Source: Segetibacter koreensis DSM 18137
GTDB lineage: Bacteria; Bacteroidota; Bacteroidia; Chitinophagales; Chitinophagaceae
Assembly (NCBI RefSeq): GCF_000374045.1
Contig: NZ_KB893359.1
Span: 234,161 to 298,160 of the forward strand
DNA: 64,000 bases
Direction of reading: 5' to 3'
Positions 1 through 8,335 of the stretch are shown here, piece by piece. A program made the position numbers and the translations under genes. Within the stretch, counting starts at the first letter, position 1; every line of letters starts with the position of its first letter. Under the pieces are notes generated by a model. It saw only the letters and a list, made by a program, of their open reading frames with translations, was not told where the DNA came from and did no database searches.

Positions 1-1739
1 AATTCTCCTAATTTTTGGTAACCCTTTTCGTTTGGGTGTAATCCATCGGAAAAAAGCGTTTCATCTATTTTTTTATCCTTTTTTAGAAACAGGTAACCTG
101 CATCTGTATAGGTAACGCCTTTGGTAAAATGTTTTGCAGCAAGCTCGCGATTCAATTTTTCAACCCGTTCTTCCATATTGCGTCTCGGAAGAATGCCCAT
201 TAGTAAAATACCAGCAGCAGGTTGTTTTGCTTGTATGGCTTTAAGTAAAAATTGTAGACCATCAATTATCTCTCCGTCTGAATTAAATCCCAGATTATTC
301 GTTCCGATCATCACCACAATTTGTTTGGGCGATATGCTGTCCAGTTCTCCATGATATATTCGCCATAAAACGTTTTCAATCCTATCCCAGCCATAACCAA
401 GATTTACGGCATTTTTCGGTTCGAAGTACTTTTTCCATGATTCTTGTCCTCGTGCTGGTTGCCCCGCCGGCTCTCCCGCCCAATAATGTGTGATGGAATT
501 ACCTATGAAAACAAGTTTAGGCGACTTTGCCTTATTGTAGGCGAGAACATCGCTATGCCGCTTTTCCCACTCATACATTTTCGGCTCTCTGCGCTGTCTT
601 ACCGGTTTTGTGGTGCTGCTATTTCCAACCGGTTCTTTCATTATAGTCCTGATCGTTTTCTCGTAAGCGTCTGCATAACGCATCATACCTATATCATTTG
701 GATGAGTGCCATCCACCATTGTTTCAATATCCTGGTTAATTTCATTTTTTGCCAGGTAGTAAATATTTCCAACTCCATTAGCAGACAGCGAATCAAATAC
801 TTCTCTAAGTGCCTTATTTACCTCCTGGTATTCTTTCTTTTTTGCAGGATACATTTCTTCATCTGTATAACTATCATGTTCGGTCAGCAGGATGGGGATA
901 CCCGGTCTTTTACTTTGCAATTGACGAACAGATTCAGCAACTCGTTTTTTCACTTCTGTTGCTGCAATACCTGTAAGGTTAGGCAAACAGTCCAATAAAT
1001 ATATAGATGCATTTAATTCCGTTATCAGGGAAATAACCTCTTTTTCCAACCTTCCATTCCCTGAAAAGCCGAGGTTAATTACAGGCCGGTCTAATTTGCG
1101 GCCTAAAATAGAAGTCCAGGCAAGACCCGGACGGGTGGCACATCCCCCCTGTGCAATAGATGTTCCGTACACTACAATTGGCTTTTCTTTCCGTACAGCC
1201 AGCGGTGTAAATACACTGTCTTTCGGAACACTTATCGTCATCCATTTTACAGTGTTGTATAAGGGTAGGTACAAATTATATTCAAAAGCATTTCCATATT
1301 CATCTTTTGTAACTAAATTGGTAAAACGGTACGTAATCGTATCTCCGAAAGAATATTTGCCGGCGCACCAAAGCCACTTACCATTACTGTTTTTAGTGTA
1401 CATATCAATTCCACTTACACCAGTGGCGGGCATGTGTGGCATTTGTAAATTGCCGTCCACTGCATACTTCACAACTATTTCGTCAGCATTGGTTCTAAAT
1501 TTTACAAAAATGCCTGCGGTGTTTTCTGATAAACCCCAGACTTCTTTCCTGACGGTTTGTTCTGCCCTTGCAGGCAACCGGTCATAATAATTTTTAATTT
1601 CATTCGGCCACCCCTGCCCTTCCAATACTTTTACTGTATCTGAAGCAGGGTTCCAGGTCTTATACTCTTTTGTGTTTTGAGCACAGGCAACGTTTAAAAT
1701 AAAGGCAGTGTAAAAAGTCAGAATAATGGTGAGTTTCAT
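1..1739 (-). CDS. Secreted two-domain SGNH/GDSL esterase, 3' end beyond window
   Basis: Read directly from the minus strand, an open frame runs from an ATG at 1739 off the left edge (579 codons without a stop). Residues 1-20 form a signal peptide ending near ACAQ. An SGNH_N-like beta domain is followed by a first SGNH hydrolase domain: YGTSIAQGG (~188), GFSGNG (~218) and DGTHPND (~343). A second GDSL domain of the PAF-acetylhydrolase type follows: IGNSITHYW (~410), GYGWDR (~445), GTNNLG (~477) and DGLHPNEKG (~560). Both domains keep Ser, Gly, Asn and Asp/His blocks. The likely role is deacetylation of polysaccharide or oligosaccharide esters outside the cytoplasm. Domain assignment is strong; the substrate is inferred only. 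Confidence 0.85.
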   Translation of the reverse strand, partial: MKLTIILTFYTAFILNVACAQNTKEYKTWNPASDTVKVLEGQGWPNEIKNYYDRLPARAEQTVRKEVWGLSENTAGIFVKFRTNADEIVVKYAVDGNLQMPHMPATGVSGIDMYTKNSNGKWLWCAGKYSFGDTITYRFTNLVTKDEYGNAFEYNLYLPLYNTVKWMTISVPKDSVFTPLAVRKEKPIVVYGTSIAQGGCATRPGLAWTSILGRKLDRPVINLGFSGNGRLEKEVISLITELNASIYLLDCLPNLTGIAATEVKKRVAESVRQLQSKRPGIPILLTEHDSYTDEEMYPAKKKEYQEVNKALREVFDSLSANGVGNIYYLAKNEINQDIETMVDGTHPNDIGMMRYADAYEKTIRTIMKEPVGNSSTTKPVRQRREPKMYEWEKRHSDVLAYNKAKSPKLVFIGNSITHYWAGEPAGQPARGQESWKKYFEPKNAVNLGYGWDRIENVLWRIYHGELDSISPKQIVVMIGTNNLGFNSDGEIIDGLQFLLKAIQAKQPAAGILLMGILPRRNMEERVEKLNRELAAKHFTKGVTYTDAGYLFLKKDKKIDETLFSDGLHPNEKGYQKLGE

Positions 1740-1926
1740 ATTAATCGTTAGAAAGTTTTAAATGAAAAGAATTCACTATTAGTACTAATAGCAAAAGTAT
1801 GTATTAAGATGTCTCTTATGTCGAAACGACAAACGTCGCTTACAAAAATCACAAGGTAATCGCGAAATTTCTTTTAAACATATTTTATAAAGAAAAGCAT
1901 ATATGTAAATACATTGCCTAAAAAAG

Positions 1927-1958
1927 TTTGGAGCATTCAAAATAACATTGTTACTTTG
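1927..1958 (+). promoter_or_regulatory. Bacteroidetes-type promoter for the membrane protein/regulator pair
   Basis: TTTG at 1927-1930 is followed after 20 nt by TTACTTTG at 1951-1958, one mismatch from the -7 consensus TAnnTTTG. The start codon at 1978 lies 19 nt downstream, giving a short leader. Confidence 0.45.
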
Positions 1959-1977
1959 AAACACAAAGTACTTTAAT

Positions 1978-2628
1978 ATGACCTATAAGAGCGAGCCCCT
2001 GAATGACTTGCACGAAATTAAACAAATGATGGAGAGAAGCAGCCGCTTCATTAGCCTTAGTGGCTGGAGCGGGATAGCTGCAGGCACATGTGCTTTGATT
2101 GGTTCATTTTTCGGACATATTGCTTTAAAAGAAAATTATTATAGCGTTAGTACTTCAAATCAAAACGATTATACCTATTTCCCCTTTTTACTTAAGCAAT
2201 TATGGTACGATAAATTATTTCATATAGCCTTAATTACTTTTATAGCCGCATTTGTTTCTGCTTTCATTTTTACATACGCAAGAAGCCGTAAAAATAATAC
2301 ACCCGTCTGGAGTCCGACTTCACGAAGACTTTTGATTAATGTGTGCATTCCTATGATTGTTGGCGGCATTTTTTTATTAAAGCTTATAGAAAATGGAACG
2401 TATGGGTTAATAGCGCCGGGATGCCTTATATTTTATGGATTGGCACTGATCAATGGCAGTAAGTATACGGTAGGAGAAATAAAATACCTTGGTTACAGTG
2501 AAATTTTTTTAGGAGTAGTAAACTGCTGGTTCATTGGCCTTGGCCTGTACTTTTGGGCAGTGGGCTTTGGAGTATTACATATTATTTACGGCACGCTAAT
2601 GTTACTTAAGTACGAAAGAAGTGCATAG
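1978..2628 (+). CDS. Multi-pass membrane protein of unknown function
   Basis: A 216-residue protein with a cytoplasmic-looking N-terminus (about 40 residues containing EIKQMMERSSRF) and about six hydrophobic segments (roughly 42-62, 83-105, 120-140, 145-160, 172-190, 192-210). No catalytic motif is visible. It precedes a winged-helix regulator by 43 nt on the same strand. This pairing of a small multi-pass protein with a PF13601-type regulator is common in Bacteroidetes and suggests the regulator controls, or senses through, the membrane protein. That link is inference. The ATG at 1978 follows a promoter-like sequence closely. Confidence 0.8.
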   Translation: MTYKSEPLNDLHEIKQMMERSSRFISLSGWSGIAAGTCALIGSFFGHIALKENYYSVSTSNQNDYTYFPFLLKQLWYDKLFHIALITFIAAFVSAFIFTYARSRKNNTPVWSPTSRRLLINVCIPMIVGGIFLLKLIENGTYGLIAPGCLIFYGLALINGSKYTVGEIKYLGYSEIFLGVVNCWFIGLGLYFWAVGFGVLHIIYGTLMLLKYERSA

Positions 2629-2671
2629 GAACCAGGTTTAATTTTACTGTAAAAGCGAGAGAAGTGAAAGC

Positions 2672-2971
2672 ATGAAGAACCCTATAGAAAATTTAAATAA
2701 AATATTTGACAGCCGGATAAGGTTGGGTATTATGAGTACACTTATGGTAAACGATGCGGTTAACTTCAACGAATTGAAAGAATTGATACAGGTCACAGAC
2801 GGCAACCTGGCAAGTCATTTAAAAACACTGGAAGATAATAAATATGTAAAAGTGCAAAAAGGCTTTATCGGGCGCAAAACCAATACTACCTATTCTGTTA
2901 CAAAGGCAGGCGAAAAAGCGTTTAAAGCTCACCTTGAAGCGTTGGAGCAAATGATAAAATCTATGAATTAA
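2672..2971 (+). CDS. Winged-helix transcriptional regulator (PF13601/MarR-like)
   Basis: A 99-residue one-domain DNA-binding protein. FDSRIRLGIMSTLM (~12-25) is the usual first helix, FNELKELIQVTDGNLASHLKTLEDNKYVKV (~33-62) the helix-turn-helix with recognition helix, and the following strand pair the wing. The C-terminal helix (79-98) would mediate dimerisation. There is no ligand domain. It is co-directional with the upstream membrane protein and probably co-transcribed. A purine-rich GAGAGAAG lies upstream of the ATG. The family call is firm; the target is unknown, most simply its own operon. Confidence 0.85.
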   Translation: MKNPIENLNKIFDSRIRLGIMSTLMVNDAVNFNELKELIQVTDGNLASHLKTLEDNKYVKVQKGFIGRKTNTTYSVTKAGEKAFKAHLEALEQMIKSMN

Positions 2972-3072
2972 TTTTTTTTAAACTAATCCTTTAAAATACA
3001 AATTACTTTTTTTAGGAACATGGTTTATGAATATCATGGAACCGGCGATAGATCTTTTTATCGTTCCGATGT

Positions 3073-3080
3073 TACTTTTG
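3073..3080 (+). promoter_or_regulatory. Perfect -7 element (TACTTTTG)
   Basis: TACTTTTG matches TAnnTTTG exactly, about 80 nt upstream of the small gene at 3160. No good -33 TTTG is present at 19-20 nt, so this is a partial promoter match. Confidence 0.35.
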
Positions 3081-3159
3081 CAACCTTGAGAACTTACCAA
3101 AAACACTTCGCCACTTCCGACTATTGCTTAATACATTCTAATAAATAAATGATCATATT

Positions 3160-3375
3160 ATGAACTCTGCCTGGTTTAAACGCTTCGGCTGCATTTATAT
3201 TCCCGTTAACTTGATGGGATTATTAGTAACTACTCTCGCAATCATTTTTCTTGTACCTGTTTATCTAGCTATTATAAGAAACGGGCATTCTGTAAGCGAT
3301 GATCTATATCACATGTTTGTTTATACAACCTCTACTGCATTTTGGTGGAAGTGGATAGCGGAAAAAACCAGTTGA
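3160..3375 (+). CDS. Small membrane protein, unknown
   Basis: A 71-residue protein. WFKRFGCIYIPVNLMGLLVTTLAIIFLVPVYLAII (~5-39) makes one long or two short hydrophobic segments, followed by a polar loop and the aromatic C-terminus FWWKWIAEKTS. The composition is protein-like and the frame is preceded by a -7 element. No family function is recognised. It could be a small inner-membrane protein; nothing nearby suggests a partner. Confidence 0.55.
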   Translation: MNSAWFKRFGCIYIPVNLMGLLVTTLAIIFLVPVYLAIIRNGHSVSDDLYHMFVYTTSTAFWWKWIAEKTS

Positions 3376-3516
3376 AATGCGACATTGACAACTGAGTATG
3401 TTCGGCGAAGCTGTTTTACTTACCTTAAAAAATAAACAATTTTATTAAGATAAGTAAAATGTAAAAACGGGTAAAACACCATTTTCACCGCTTTTTGTTC
3501 TATAAATTTATCTATG

Positions 3517-3549
3517 AAAAAAAAGGGGCTGAGATACGATCTCGCCCCT
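3517..3549 (-). terminator. Rho-independent terminator of the delta-60 repeat gene
   Basis: AGGGGC (3524-3529) pairs with GCCCCT (3544-3549), extended by GAGAT/ATCTC around a three-base loop. On the minus strand the stem is followed by a run of T (complement of the A run 3517-3524). It lies 68 nt after the stop of the minus-strand gene. Confidence 0.85.
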
Positions 3550-3616
3550 AAAAATCAAATATTCAATGAAACAACAATTGTAAGAGCAATTATTGTTAAC
3601 AAAGGTTGCCGTCACG

Positions 3617-6600
3617 CTACAACTTTAGAAATTGCTTATATAAAATCTTATTTCCATTTATAATCTTTATTGTATATACTCCTTTTGTTAGTGATGATAC
3701 ATCAAGTTGTATAACTTTAGTTGAGTTGTTTGATTGAATGGTTTTTAGCACAACTCCCGATGCAGATATGATGAATATAGTAGTTTGTTTATTCTGTTGT
3801 AACTGATCTGCAGAAATATGTAAACTGCTATGTGTAGGATTAGGACTTAATGTTAATCTTAATTTACCTGTTTCCTTTCTTTCATGAAATGCCCTGCTGC
3901 TTACTATCGTTGCGTCTGTGACTATTATGGTAACAGGTAACGAAGTTGTCGACACCCCTTTATCATCATACGCCTTAGCAGTAACAGTATAAGTGCCAGG
4001 CTGTACACTAGTCCATGTGTAAGTATAGGGATAAATGTATTCCGTTCTTAATAAAACAGATCCATTATAAAACTCTACTTTACTTATTTTATCATTGGGA
4101 TCTTTTGCTTTAGCTAATAAAAAAATGGTTGCTGGGCCGGTATAGGTTGTATCAGCGACAGGACTTATAATGCGCACAACAGGTTGTACGTTAAAATCAA
4201 CTACGGACACTTCTATTTTGTTTGATGTAATTACGTTGCCTTTAGCATCGTAGGCTTTTGCAGTAAGGTTGTAATTACCTAAGGGAACATTGTCCCACAA
4301 AAATCCGTAAGGAGAAATAGTTTCCGTATGAAGTAGGGTTGCGCCATTGTAAAACCTGACTTTTTTTATAGCTGCCACTTCGTTAGTAACTGTAGCGTTG
4401 AGTTTAATTCTTGCAGGTGCAGTGTACTTTACAATATTGTAAGGCATGGAAAGAGTTACAGTCGGAGTTTTGATGTTATCAAGAAAATACCTGGCAACAA
4501 CTCCAACAGAACCGGGAGTCTCGGCAGAGCCTACAGCATATAATTTATTATTGAAAATTGCAATATCGTTAATAACATCGCTTCCAGCGCTTACGTCTGT
4601 TATTTGTTTTCCGGCTTTGCCAAAAGTATTATCCAAACTTCCGTTTGGGTTGTATCGAGCAAGGGCAAATTTAGAATTAATAAAATTTTGATCAGCAATG
4701 CCTGCCACTACAATCTTTCCATCATTTTCAATAGCCACTGAGTTAGCTTGAGAAGTTACTCCAAAATCAGTCGTTAGCTTTCCATCTCCTGAAAAAGTAG
4801 AATCAAGGGTTCCATTAGTATTGTATCGGACAAGAGTAAAATCGTAATCATTATTGCCAAGACCTACACCTGCCATTACAATTTTTCCATCACTTTGTAT
4901 GGCTACAGAGTTGGCCTGATCATAGTACGAATCTAAAAATGTAATTTGCTTTCCATCTTTTGAAAAGCTTTTATCCGGTGTGCCGTCAGTATTATACCGG
5001 GCGAGCGCAAAAGCAAAACCTGCATGTTCACCAGCATTACCGGCTATTACAATCTTTCCATCATTTTGTATCAATACCGAGTTAGCGAAAGAATCAAAAC
5101 CAAAATCTGTTTCTTGCTTTCCATCCGCAGAAAAAGTTACATCAAAGGAGCCATCAGTATTGTAGCGGGCAACCGCAAATCGAAAATAGTCACCCTTGTC
5201 GATAGAGCCTGCAACAACAATCTTTCCATCTCTCTGTATGGCCACAGCGGACGCCAAATAATTGGTAGTTACCTTTCCATCACCGGAAAAAGTAGTATCA
5301 AGGGTGCCATCTACGTTATAGCGGGCAAGAGCGGCAGAAAAGCCCACCACTACAATCTTTCCATCATTTTGTATAGCCAAAGCACGTCCATTCAAAACAG
5401 TTGTTTTCTTTACATTTCGTAAAAAGGCAGAATCAAGGGTGCCATTGATATTGTAGCGGGCAAGAGCAGTACCCGCTACTACAATTTTTCCATCACTTTG
5501 TATGGCTGTAGTTGTATAATTTGTATACCCGGTATGTAAGCGGTCAATAAATATCCCGGCTGACGAGAAGGTAGTATCAAGATTGCCGTTGGTATTATAC
5601 CTGGCAAGAGCAAAATCAATTCCACTCGACCCAGCCACCACGATCTTTCCGTCACTTTGTACCGCCATCGATCTGACTTCCACATAGCCAGATCCAAAAT
5701 TTGTAATTTGCTTTCCATCTCCGGAAAAAGTAGAGTCAATAGTACCATCCGTATTGTAACGGGCAAGGGCAGAACCAGAATTCAATGTACTTTGATTGCA
5801 AATACCTGCCGCCACAATCTTTCCATCACTTTGTATGGACACAGCGTTTGCTTCATCGTCTCCAAATTCGAAATCAGTTGTAAGCTTTCCATCTGTTGAA
5901 AAAGTAGTATCAGGGGTGCCATCAGCATTATAGCGTGCAAGTGCAAAGTCAGGAGTGCCAGAATTTGAATACTTATTAGCGACACCTGCCAGTACAATTT
6001 TTCCATCACTTTGTATGGCTACCGAATATGCTTCATCATCTCCTGAGGAGAAATCAGTCGTTTGTTTACCATTTTGTGCAAAAGCAGAATCAAGGGTGCC
6101 ATCAGGATTGTATCGCGCAAGGACAAAAGTATGGTTAACAACAGGCTGATCACCTCGCCCTGCAATTATAATTTTTCCATCACTTTGTAGAGTTACTGGA
6201 AAAACAAAAAAATCGGTCAGTTGCTTTCCATCTGTTGAAAAAGTAGAATCAAGGGTGCCATCGGTATTGTACCGGACAAGGGCAGTACCTGCCACCAAAA
6301 TCTTTCCATCATTTTGTATCGCTACAGATCGCGCGACGTCGAACTGGCCGTCAACGTCTGTTATCTGTACTCCGTCTTGAGAAAACGTAGAATCGAGGGT
6401 GCCATTAGTATTATAACGGGCAAGGGCAAAATCTTCGTCCAAACCTGAGGAAGACGTACCTGCTATTACAACTTTCCCATCGTTTTGTAAAACGGCCGGA
6501 ACTCCATATGATATGCCGACTCGAATACCAATAGCTTCTGTGTAGCCATTGTTACCGTAAGTTGTATCTATAGTACCATTAGCAAGTATGCGGGTAATAA

Positions 6601-6811
6601 CAGTTTGAAGATTTGTTTCAAAAACCAGGTATAGAGTACCATTTTTTTGTGTTAAAACCTGTTTGCCAGATGCACCGTAAGGAGAACCAGATCCATCAAA
6701 CTCTGTGCGAACTATTCCATTTTTACCAAAAGCCGAGTCAAGAGTACCTGGCTGCAAGTAGCAAATTTTAAAACAACAAGCGGCTGCAATAAATAAAATA
6801 AGCTTTTTCAT
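3617..6811 (-). CDS. T9SS-exported delta-60 repeat protein with Ig-like domains
   Basis: A 1064-residue surface or secreted protein. After a signal peptide (1-20) come about 13 delta-60 repeats (TIGR02608 type) with the pattern ARYNTDGTLDSTFSGDGKxTTDF...VAIQSDGKIVVAG, covering roughly 24-775 and likely forming a beta-propeller-like array. Two bacterial Ig-like domains follow (~785-880 and ~885-975; each has KVxFYNGxxLLxTExxxPY and KAYDxKG). The last 75 residues are a type A T9SS sorting domain (LSPNPTHSSLHISAD ... GVYTIKIINGNKILYKQFLKL). The C-terminal signal would be removed on export through the type IX system. Function is unknown, probably adhesion or surface binding. The near-identical repeats make the gene prone to recombination. 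Confidence 0.93.
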   Translation of the reverse strand: MKKLILFIAAACCFKICYLQPGTLDSAFGKNGIVRTEFDGSGSPYGASGKQVLTQKNGTLYLVFETNLQTVITRILANGTIDTTYGNNGYTEAIGIRVGISYGVPAVLQNDGKVVIAGTSSSGLDEDFALARYNTNGTLDSTFSQDGVQITDVDGQFDVARSVAIQNDGKILVAGTALVRYNTDGTLDSTFSTDGKQLTDFFVFPVTLQSDGKIIIAGRGDQPVVNHTFVLARYNPDGTLDSAFAQNGKQTTDFSSGDDEAYSVAIQSDGKIVLAGVANKYSNSGTPDFALARYNADGTPDTTFSTDGKLTTDFEFGDDEANAVSIQSDGKIVAAGICNQSTLNSGSALARYNTDGTIDSTFSGDGKQITNFGSGYVEVRSMAVQSDGKIVVAGSSGIDFALARYNTNGNLDTTFSSAGIFIDRLHTGYTNYTTTAIQSDGKIVVAGTALARYNINGTLDSAFLRNVKKTTVLNGRALAIQNDGKIVVVGFSAALARYNVDGTLDTTFSGDGKVTTNYLASAVAIQRDGKIVVAGSIDKGDYFRFAVARYNTDGSFDVTFSADGKQETDFGFDSFANSVLIQNDGKIVIAGNAGEHAGFAFALARYNTDGTPDKSFSKDGKQITFLDSYYDQANSVAIQSDGKIVMAGVGLGNNDYDFTLVRYNTNGTLDSTFSGDGKLTTDFGVTSQANSVAIENDGKIVVAGIADQNFINSKFALARYNPNGSLDNTFGKAGKQITDVSAGSDVINDIAIFNNKLYAVGSAETPGSVGVVARYFLDNIKTPTVTLSMPYNIVKYTAPARIKLNATVTNEVAAIKKVRFYNGATLLHTETISPYGFLWDNVPLGNYNLTAKAYDAKGNVITSNKIEVSVVDFNVQPVVRIISPVADTTYTGPATIFLLAKAKDPNDKISKVEFYNGSVLLRTEYIYPYTYTWTSVQPGTYTVTAKAYDDKGVSTTSLPVTIIVTDATIVSSRAFHERKETGKLRLTLSPNPTHSSLHISADQLQQNKQTTIFIISASGVVLKTIQSNNSTKVIQLDVSSLTKGVYTIKIINGNKILYKQFLKL

Positions 6812-7121
6812 ATTTTAAATATTTTTAGGTTCGTTTTGCGGCGTCTTATTTTTTTGCTATTTCAGCGATAGGGTTAGCGAATGAAAGAGGTGAGCAAGAG
6901 ACTTTCAAATAGTTACATTACTTACTGCATTCACAATAAGCGGTCTTTGGGTTAGTTTAAGTAAGAAGAAACCTTGTACTGATCTTGATTGGCGGATCTC
7001 TATAAAAACAACTTTAAATTAAGCAATTATATTTTGAAAGTCAAGCCTTTTCAAAATTGCGGTTATGCCTGTTAGTAACGAGTAGTGTACAGCTATCACC
7101 ACAAGGCAGCGGTATAATAAG

Positions 7122-7365
7122 AAAGGGGGCTGAGATAGAAATCCCGCCCCGTTTTTATCCAATATTCTATGAAAAACCAATGGTAAGAGTTATTATTTGA
7201 GCTAAAGGTTGCTATGGTTTAAAATTTTACCAGTTGCTTATGCAAAAAACTTATATCTCGCATAATTTTCAATATCTAAACTACCCATGTTAATGATGAT
7301 GATACATTAAGCTGTATAACCGTCGGTAAGCTGATTGATTGAAGGCTTTTCCAGCAACAATTGCC
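7122..7365 (-). pseudogene. Decayed duplicate of the 3' end of the delta-60 gene and its terminator
   Basis: This stretch is visibly similar to 3524-3755: the same GGGGCTGAGATA...GCCCC terminator stem (now imperfect), then ATTCTATGAAA, AAAGGTTGC, TTGCTTATG, and TGATGATACAT-AAG-TGTATAAC, in the same order and with similar spacing. It therefore represents the end of a second T9SS-type gene whose body has been lost. The remaining bases of 6812-7424 show no gene. Confidence 0.6.
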
Positions 7366-7424
7366 GGTTTGTTTGCGGCTTTTACTCTCATTGTTATATT
7401 AATCTTTTAAAATCTCCTGACCAC

Positions 7425-7895
7425 TCAATAATTTGACTGAACTACTTCATAGAAGACTTGTTCACTGGCAATCGTTTCATGGTACATTTTAATATATTCA
7501 TCCGCTTTTTGGTCATCGTACATTTTTTTTATTAGGTTTTCTATTCCATAGTCAGCACTGGAAATTACCGGATCCATAATAAAAAGGTAATTAAAGGTGC
7601 CATCCTGTTCAGGCCTAAGGGGATTTAACACGCGAGTTTGCTTGAAAATTCGTTGCTCATCGGGACTTAATTTTTTAGCCATCGGCCAAAAAATCTCATG
7701 AATGAACCGCTCGAACTGCTTTCGTTTATCCGCCTTTATATGATTAACAATTACCCATACTGTATCTCCTTCATTTGCCATAGGCCTGATGGTTGCCTTT
7801 CGGTTTTTTTCAGAAGGTGAAGTAGTTTGAGCCACGGCTCTGTTAATTTGAAAGGCAGTCATAAAAACTGAAAGTATAATGATAGAAGGTTTCAT
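7425..7895 (-). CDS. Secreted protein of unknown function
   Basis: A 156-residue protein with a signal peptide (1-22, cleavage near AVAQ) and a mature domain of about 120 residues: strand VWVIVNHIKADKRKQFERFIHEIFWPMAKKL, then a second strand block NYLFIMDPVI, then helices to the C-terminus. The strand-helix spacing resembles a ferredoxin-like dimeric alpha/beta barrel (EthD/NIPSNAP-like), but this is only a fold guess. It is monocistronic, with a decayed paralog fragment downstream and noncoding DNA upstream. Confidence 0.75.
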   Translation of the reverse strand: MKPSIIILSVFMTAFQINRAVAQTTSPSEKNRKATIRPMANEGDTVWVIVNHIKADKRKQFERFIHEIFWPMAKKLSPDEQRIFKQTRVLNPLRPEQDGTFNYLFIMDPVISSADYGIENLIKKMYDDQKADEYIKMYHETIASEQVFYEVVQSNY

Positions 7896-8094
7896 AAAAT
7901 GTAGTGGAATTTGTTGAGAACATATTTACAGAAATTTAAAAAATAATCATTATTATTCAAAACATTTAAACGACTTTAAGGAAAGAATGCATTGTAGTAA
8001 CGTGTTGAGTTCGTTTTAATCCCTTTCCATGTTTTCTACAATAATTTACATCTAAGTGAAAGAATAGTTGCATTTGTACGCATTGCCAAACTAA

Positions 8095-8312
8095 AATGAA
8101 TATGGGTAGATACTATACGGTTGATGTAGCAGAAGAATTAACTTGAAAGAAGTAGCGCGGCCAATTAAAGCAATAAAACGATTTAAAGAGTAAAATAGAA
8201 AGCTTTGAGCAAAAGTTAAGTAACGTAACAAAATAATTATTTCCTATTAATTCCCCTCCAATTACCAATTTTATTAATGAAGTAATTGATAAAATAAAAT
8301 CGTCTGGTTGAA
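8095..8312 (+). pseudogene. Possible decayed small gene in the 7896-8335 gap
   Basis: From an ATG at about 8096 the reading MNMGRYYTVDVAEEL stops, and in shifted frames protein-like stretches continue (KEVARPIKAIKRF, then LKSKIESFEQKLSNVTK and NFINEVIDKIKSSG). This looks like a lysine-rich helical protein broken by several lesions. No family is recognised. The rest of the gap is AT-rich without other features. Confidence 0.25.
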
Positions 8313-8335
8313 GACTGCAATTTCAAAAAAGTAAT

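Noticed and set aside
4446..6149. Several open plus- and minus-strand frames inside the delta-60 gene
   Set aside because: They are shadows produced by the repetitive coding sequence; none has a signal or domain.
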